DNA of 64,000 nt from Kalaharituber pfeilii (taxonomy: Eukaryota; Ascomycota; Pezizomycetes; Pezizales; Pezizaceae): NCBI GenBank assembly GCA_015179045.1, contig WHUZ01000083.1:1-64000 (forward strand). The letters are read 5' to 3'. A program made the position numbers and the translations under genes. Below the pieces are notes generated by a model. The model was not told the DNA's origin, searched no databases, and saw only the letters and a program-made list of their open reading frames with translations. Below, in pieces: positions 57,192 to 64,000 of the stretch (position 1 is its first letter; the number at the start of each line of letters is the position of its first letter).

Positions 57192-57702
57192 TTACTCAGA
57201 GTCCTCGTCCTCAGGGATTGTTTGGGTATCTTCAAGGATCTGCAAGAGGGCGACTGTTAGCGCTTCAAGTATGTGGTTGTAACGCTAGGCGACAGCCGCG
57301 AGCTTAGATGGGTTGCCAAGGCAAATGAACGTACCGGTTCAAGTCTTCTCTTGAGCTCTGGGATCTTGGTTTCCTTTATCAGCAGAGTATGATCATCCAA
57401 GTCCTGTATAAACTCCTTGCAATGTGTGAGCCTTACTGCGCCCACACGGTTATCTCGTTGACATGGAATGATCGCACCTCAATTATAAAATCATTGTGGT
57501 CTCCATCAATTTTCAGAATGATGGCCTTGATAGATGGATCACTGTTTTAGAAAGCGAGCTTAGCAACACCGAAATTTCTATGCAGGTGGTTCCTGATGTT
57601 ACTGACCATTCCACCAGGGCACCTGAGTGCAATTTGTTGAAAGAGAAATTAGCTCAGTCGGTTGCCTAGTTGGATTGAGGTACCTTTCACCGCTCGTGGC
57701 AT
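57192..57702 (-). CDS. TFB5: TFIIH subunit Tfb5 (TTDA/p8)
   Basis: Five exons of 19, 16, 64, 69 and 48 nt: 57702-57684, 57622-57607, 57541-57478, 57403-57335 and 57239-57192, giving 71 residues. Spliced parts read MPRAVKGALVECDPSIKAI, then LKIDGDHNDFIIE, then DLDDHTLLIKETKIPELKRR and an acidic tail. This matches the Tfb5 family (GALVxCDPSIKA, LDDxHLLV-type motif, acidic end) in sequence and length. Tfb5 is the smallest TFIIH core subunit, stabilising Tfb2 and promoting nucleotide-excision repair. Introns are 61, 65, 74 and 95 bp with GT-AG ends (GTACCT, GTCAGT, GTGCGA, GTACGT donors). No exon is long enough to be noticed as an ORF. Confidence 0.93.
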
Positions 57703-59870
57703 TTCTTTATCGGTAAAGGCTGTGGTATAACTGGTATGGAGTGGTGGTGCTCACTGATGGTGATCGCTTTTTCAACGAGGGGAAGTGGGGCGGAGCTTGC
57801 ACGACACTCGCTGCAAATTGATGCAACGCAAGCTCAGGCCGCCGCGGCTTGGCAACATTGAACCAATGGTACCTCAAGCAGGCAGCACCCCGTACTTATG
57901 CAAGAGCCACAAAATCAGTAATTGCACCCGGCTTGCATGATCAAATGCACTCATTGTTTTTTTGCATACCTTAGTCAGCATCACGAGACTAACCTTAGTG
58001 AGCCTCAGTAAAGGTTGGTATGAACGAGCATTGACGGGAAAGCATGGTCGTGCTTGAGTCCATCCCCTGGAACGGTTTAAGCCAGCTAAAAGCCTAGATG
58101 CAAAAAATAAGAATAATATCTCGCCTTTTCAATTCCTCTTTAATGTCACCATTAAGCTACATGACGTCCTTTCGGCTTCCTAACCTCCCCGGGGAACACC
58201 GAAACTGCCAATAGAGGTATCTAGACACTTTTCGCATACGCCCGTGAGCAAGAGAACAAACTGATGTCTGGTATCATGCGACCCGTTAGGGAGGGCCTTG
58301 ACATTTGCGCTGTTGCAGGGGGGATAGGTGCATAGAGTAAACGGAGGAATACATGAAATGGCATGCATAGAGCAAACCACAAACGGCATGGGTACAAACA
58401 CTGGTTCTCGTTGCATATGATGTTCTCATTAGTTAGTGTTCTGGGGTCAGATCCGTGACCCCTGTGTCTCAGTGTCTCCGTGCCGTGTTCTTCTGTGTTT
58501 CCATCATATGATAGTCCCTTGAGCCGCTCAACCCCTGTTTACAGCGTCTTTACGCGTCTTGTGCGTTGTATACATTAAGAAGTACAATGCCACTTTAGGG
58601 ACAAATCATGTCATAGAGGGGAGCCATCAGAATTTTTATTACCTATGGGAGTTGCATGCTTTAAAGCTGCTCGAGAAGGGAAGCCGCAGGTCAGGATAAA
58701 CTCAGGCAAAACATGAGGACAAATCTTGCCACGATGCTGTATAATTTCCTGGGAGAAGAAGAATGAATTTAGACCCCAAGTGCCCTGAACGGCAGTTTAT
58801 TGGGACGCATGGATGATATCAAGAATGCAACTAAAAAGCGGGACGTGACTCCCGTCGAATTTGAGCCCTTCCCGCTGCTTTAATGACAGCCAATGCAGAG
58901 AATTTGCCAGGGGGAACAAGTCTTACATATATGAGTGTCAGTACAAAGAGTAAAGACTTCTCATGTTATATACTGAAATGATAGGATTATAGGATTTTGA
59001 GTCCCAGATAAAAATTGACCAGGAAATATAAGTATGATATTATGCAATGAACTATATAGTTATCTCGATAGGTAATGCATAATTGACTGCCTAATCGGGT
59101 CGTCATTTCCTGATAACACAAAGAACTTGCCCACTTTATATTTTGTCACCAAGCAGGGCAGTTTCTTTCGCGAAAAAACTCATTACCCTGAATCCCCAGC
59201 ACAGATTCAAACAAATCCCCATCACCAAATAGAGCACAATTAAGTAAGCAGTATTAGTAGTGGACAGCTTTAAATTTCCTGAACATAGAGATACTACTAC
59301 ACATTCAGGGTTTTGGTATGATTACTAATCAAGTTACTCGCAAATTTCAGGGTTCGCATAAAACCTGTCTACTATCATGTACCTACAACTATCAAGCATC
59401 TTTTGTGCGAGGGGTCACAAGTAATTAAAAAAGAACTAAATAAAATAAAATAAAATAAAATAAAATAAAATGCACAGTACTAATAACGAAAACATGATGT
59501 AAAATTACAAAAGGAAAAAAAAAAGAAAAAAAAAGAAAAGGGCAGACAAGTTAATTAAGAAAATACGAAGAATAAACTAAGAAAAATAAAAAAAAAAAGT
59601 GCTCATAAGAAAAGTTCAAGGCAAAAATACATCAGAAACATTCACACAACTTTGTAAACACAAAACAGAAACAGAGATGCAAGAATAAAAAGAGGTGAAG
59701 AAGGTAGATTGTTATTAGGCAATTTCTGCAAACAACTTATCTTGCATACACCCCTCCCCCCAAACACCTATGCATAACCCCAAGGTATACACGCTTCGAT
59801 CAATTACTACATACCACACGTTAGCTCTCGTCTTTCCGTGACAAGTAAACAAAATCCAAGGGGAAACTCA
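57703..59870. other. 2.2-kb spacer
   Basis: No gene seen. It holds the TFB5 promoter on the left, and on the right an A-rich 3' flank of the phospholipase D gene with (TAAAA)6 at 59441-59470 and A-runs to 59640. Confidence 0.6.
59441..59470. repeat. (TAAAA)6 microsatellite
   Basis: Six exact pentanucleotide copies, followed by A-rich low complexity. Confidence 0.85.
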
Positions 59871-62800
59871 CTAAATCTCAATCGGCGCCAGCTGATCAAT
59901 GCTGTACAACAAATTTCCCGCATCCTCCGCCTTGATGAGCCAATCGTACGGCCAAACCACCAAATGTCCCTGCACCTTCTCAAGCATCGCCTCCGCAGTA
60001 TCCCTATCCAATGTGTCGTCTGAGGCGTGGAACTCCCGTCTACTGCTCCTCGTATTCCTCCTCCTCCGTCTCACCGATGGCTGGACAGACAAACCAGAGG
60101 CATTCCCGTCCGGATTGGCGGTGTAAGATGAGAAGGGACGGCCGTCATTGCTGTTGTTATTGGCGGCATTGAAGGGGTTGTTACGCGTCTCGCGGGAGTG
60201 TGTTGTCCCTCTGGAAGGCGGGGGATGCATGCTATTTCCTGTTGTGGAAATTGATTCCTGCGAGTTAGGGGATCCCGGTTTCTGCGACTCGACGAATGAC
60301 AGGTTATCTCTACGATTAAAGCTCCCCCAGTTATTGTTTCCGGTAGTGTTCGTCGGCGACAAATCGCCCTTGTCCTCTCCACCTTTCTCCCTCTCCCCAG
60401 CGCCCTCTACCCCTTCTCTTGCTGGTCCTTGAGCCGAATTCTCCGCTCCGAATCCCAGTACATGCACGTTCAAGTGCCCTCCTGCCTTCTCATTCAGCGT
60501 CTCCCCAATTGAGCCAAACATTCCCACCGGAGCCGTTGAACTCGCGCTTGTCCCGGGTGGTCCATTTTTCCCGGCAGCCTCCGACTGCTTTCTCTTGCCC
60601 TTGTCCCCCGTCATGCTCTGCGCAAATTTCTCCTGGTACGCCGCATATTCTTTGTATTCTTTCCACGTCTTGACCTCGTTATCCGGCATGCACCTGAAGA
60701 CATCCCTGAAGATTTTGGTGTTGTTAACCGCGCAGGCGTGCCAGACATCAAGAAAGAACGAATCGTTGAGCGGATCGATAAACATGTCCGGATGCACCTG
60801 CGGAATCACCATATCTGGGAGAATATTCTCCCTTGTTGCCGCGCTCGACGTACTTGGGCGGTGCAACGTGGGCCCACCAATATCAAAATCGTTCGTCTTG
60901 GGTAATGGCGGCAGCTGTGACGGCAGTGGCAACCCCAGGTCCGCCGAATTCCTCCTCCCCGTCCCCGGGGCAGGAGGCAACTCGTCGTTACCCAAAGGCT
61001 CCGACGCTGCGTCTGTCACTATACTTGACGATCTCGTTGTGCTTGTATCTGCCCTCGGCCTACCTCCAGGGTTCGGGCCCCCAGACGACGTCCCGGGCGG
61101 GCTCGCAACATGGTTTGAATGAGATATACTTGTCTGGCTTCTCGTCTCCCACGGAGGTAAACTATTCCTCGTGAATTTGGATGCCTTAGACTTTCCTTTC
61201 TCGTCCTTCTTGCCCCTAAGTGAGAATCGGGCCTTCTCCTTCCGCCTCCGTGCTTCATCTTTCTTGTTCATGTTGTCTGCGCCTTCGCCTTTGACGTCGG
61301 CTTTGTGCTGCGGGTTTCCGCTGACGCGGGTATCCTGGCTTTCCTTCTTCCGCGATTTCGTATGCGGGCTATTTTCCTGTTCCCAATCCACATCGTGATT
61401 AAAGCTCAACAACGCCTCCGCTCGCAGAACTGCCTCATCCTTCGCAGTCGTGGGCGTATTCGTACCACCCGGAGTGAACGTGCTCGCCCTCGGCGTCCTT
61501 TCCTCGCCCGTCTCATACTCTGCATCCCCCGCACCATCCCTATACGGCGGCTGTCCATCTGCGTACTCATCTCTCGAATACTGGGACCCCGCCGCATTTG
61601 ATGACCGCTGGCTCATCTCTTCCTCTGTTCTGAATGCCTCCATCTCCTGCCTTCTCTCCTCTGCCATAATCTCATCCACATCCATGCCCAAATGCTCCCT
61701 CATCAACCTCAATCTCAATGTATGCGCAAACTTGTTCACGCGATACGGCTTCCCCGCCATTGTTGACATAATCGTATCCGTATCTCTCACAATCGCTGCC
61801 ACCTCTGAGTCCCTATTTCCCAACATGCTCCTCTCATTGATATTTGCCGAGCCAATAATTGCAATCCTGTCGTCCACGACCATGCATTTGGCATGGATAT
61901 ACAGCTGCTCCGTGACCAGCGCATCCTCGGGTCCAATTTTTCCCCAATTGCGGAGCCCGTAGAATTGTATGAAATCCTCCGGATCGATTCCTTGCGCTCT
62001 CAGCTTCCCGAAAATCGAGCTATCTCCACGCGAAATACTACGATATTGACATTGCATAATAAGCCTGATACTCGTACCATCTTGACTGTCCACAGAGTTT
62101 TGGAACCCAGGCATTAGCGGAATAATAATAATGGCTCTCCAATCCTCATCGTTCTTATTTGCCCTGATGATCCTCTGTACCAGTGCATCACCAATTGAGT
62201 TTTCAATCTTTGTCCCCTCCCACTCGCATGACGTAATAAAGAACTGATTCTCAATGTAAACAAAGTGATCACTCGTCTCGATCGCTTTCAAGTACGCGTT
62301 CAGAATGCTATGTTCAACAACATATGGTGTCCCCATAGACCAAGCGCACGATGAGCGCAGAATCTGAATTTCGCAGGTGCCCTCAATTCCCAAAGCCTGC
62401 AGTTCTTCTTCTGTAAAGTCGGGCGGAGGAAGAAGTAGTGGTGTAGGCCTGGACGGTTTCCGCTGGCGGAGTAAGTAGTTCCACCGTTGCACGAAATGCC
62501 TCGTAAGATCACGCGCAGGCTGACCAACCAATTGCATGGAGATATCGTGCCATGGCATTCGAGGCACTTTGCAACGGTCATACATCTCTTCGTAAGGTTT
62601 GTCCAGAGCGTAAAAGTCCTGTACACGGGGGTTAGAATAATCCTTTCCTGGCCAAAGCTGAAAACTGTCAGGATCCTGGCTCGCCGACGTATCCTCGAAG
62701 CCAGTGGGCCGATCATCCCGAAGACTGTGCTGTGGGGTATCCCATCGTCCAAAGCAGAGATCGATACCGCCCACGAATGCAACCACGTGATCGACAACAA

Positions 62801-64000
62801 GAATCTTCTCATGGTGCGCCCAGAAGAATGTATTTTGCCGAATCTGATTTGGAGATCTCTGCACGAAGACGTTTGGATGAAGATCTAAAAGGGAGTACTT
62901 TGTGTAAGATGAGTCGATGGGGATTGCTGCGCCAATATTCCTGTACACTATGACAAAAATTTTGACTCCCTCCTGGGCTTTCTTTTGCAATAGCCTATCT
63001 AATCTCCATTTTTGGGATACGGCTGCAGGACGACGTAGATACTAAACACTTATGTTAGCTTTGAATTGCGCGCATCTTAATATGTGAGTTTAACTCACCA
63101 GCTCTGGACTCAGCCACCAGTCATGAATGTAGATGACATCCTTTGCCATTGAAATAGCTCTACTGACATTCCACATATAATCTCTTCCATCAACCAGCCA
63201 TTGTGCAAACACATTTCTCCTCACCGGAGCATACGACCCAAGTCGATTATGTTTCGCCCATGGCGTATTCTCCTTCATAAACGTGATACTCTCATAAAAC
63301 TGCTGTAGTTGCCTTTCATGCTTCGCGAGCAATTTTACTGTCCTCTCTGCATTCTTGATACGCAATGAATGATGCTGAGCCGGCGCAGGTGCACCGCCAG
63401 CAGCCGATGACGGCGTAGCGTCCTTCGCTGATCTACCCAAGAATTTCTTCGCATCCACCTCAAAATAATTATCAACAAGGAAGACATCGTAAATATTCAT
63501 TTCCTCCGGAGAGTCCACGCAGACGATATAAGAATGGCGAACTAGGAACCACTTAGGTCGATGTCGATTCGCAACCGCAGCTGGTGTCCAGCCCTTCCTA
63601 AAATCGCTACCTTTTGCTGATCTGATGATCAAGTATCCCTCCTTTCCATGATACGAGTTCTCTGCAGCCAGTCTGACACCGAGAGCAGAGAGTTCCAGAA
63701 ACTTGCACAGGCGATTAGAGTCAGGGCGGAATATCATTATGCGAATCAGTCCCTGAAGATACTCTTCAAGTTTGTGACGCTGGCGAATGGCAAATGTATC
63801 CCTTCTGCTAGTTAATGGCGCAATAGCACTACTACCACCACCAATGGCACTAACAAGAGTACCAATGCCAGCAGCAGCTAACCCAGCCCCGACTTCTGGA
63901 ATGCCGCCCGAAGGGTCCGTTGGGGTTCCTGGTGTGTGCTTCCTTAAGAAAGGTATTCTTGATGACTTTGGAGTCTGCGGAGGTGCACTCGGTCCCGCAA
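59871..64000 (-). CDS. PLD1: Phospholipase D1 (Spo14-type), 5' end off-window
   Basis: Hydrolyses phosphatidylcholine to phosphatidic acid; in yeast the homologue is needed for sporulation membrane growth and Sec14-independent secretion. Partial: open from the window edge (64000) to 63099, a 57-bp intron (GTGAGT...CTAAC...TAG), then 63041-59871; about 1356 residues present. Order: end of the PX region (RPDSNRLCKFLELSALG), PH domain (GYLIIRSAKGS to NYFEVD), first HKD motif HEKILVVD with GGIDLCFGRWDT, second HKD HAKCMVVDD with GSANINERSMLGNRDSE, a long disordered basic/Ser-rich insert, then two conserved fungal tail blocks (SFFLDVWHACAVNNTKIF and LVVWPYDWLIKAED). Both catalytic motifs are intact. 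The missing part is the N terminus and much of the PX domain. Confidence 0.95.

Noticed and set aside
1..64000. CRISPR arrays, rRNA genes, operons, bacterial promoters
   Set aside because: None present; the sequence is clearly eukaryotic nuclear DNA and no 5S or other rRNA match was recognised.

Overview
The window is nuclear DNA of a filamentous ascomycete (Pezizomycotina). The reasons are short 50-130 bp GT-AG introns with CTAAT/CTGAC-type branch sites, pyrimidine-rich promoters, a fungal tRNA-Arg(ACG) with an intron, and gene families with filamentous-fungal architecture (Osh3-type sterol transporter, Spo14-type phospholipase D, fungal Mx-like dynamin). The class cannot be fixed by eye. 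Gene density is very low for such a fungus: nine protein genes and one tRNA in 64 kb, with long repeat-rich, partly AT-rich spacers.

Layout. 1-8.6 kb is a transposon graveyard: a hairpin MITE, a 1.8-kb terminal-inverted-repeat element with a second element nested inside, and a poly(A)-tailed retroposon with a target-site duplication. 8.6-10.5 kb encodes a membrane-anchored aspartic-protease homologue that has lost its catalytic motifs. 10.5-17.1 kb holds an AT-rich fold-back repeat, a second retroposon copy and further inverted-repeat elements. 17.2-21.3 kb (minus) is a 1355-residue, mostly disordered protein with five copies of an LxxFLRxxxPP-like motif. 21.3-35.5 kb is a 14-kb desert with several MITE-like elements, a decayed heptad-repeat array and a 21-bp minisatellite. 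35.5-36.7 kb is a three-exon BTB/POZ gene with an eight-cysteine tail. 36.7-43 kb is a second desert.

The right third is gene-rich housekeeping DNA: glutamine synthetase (43.07-44.55), a dienoyl-CoA isomerase-type crotonase (45.34-46.31), tRNA-Arg (48.16-48.25), an OSH3 homologue (50.02-53.36), then on the minus strand a dynamin-like GTPase (54.08-56.60), the tiny five-exon TFIIH subunit gene TFB5 (57.19-57.70) and a phospholipase D whose 5' end runs off the right edge (59.87-64.00).

I see no biosynthetic cluster and no operon-like organisation. OSH3, dynamin and PLD all act on membranes, but their adjacency is not evidence of joint function. Exon joins were deduced by hand from splice signals and family alignment from general knowledge; no database search was made. 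I did not find a convincing wholly new system. The strongest unusual signals are the pseudo-protease, the repeated FLR-PP motif protein, the two retroposon copies with clean target-site duplications, and the in-frame, stop-free intron in glutamine synthetase.
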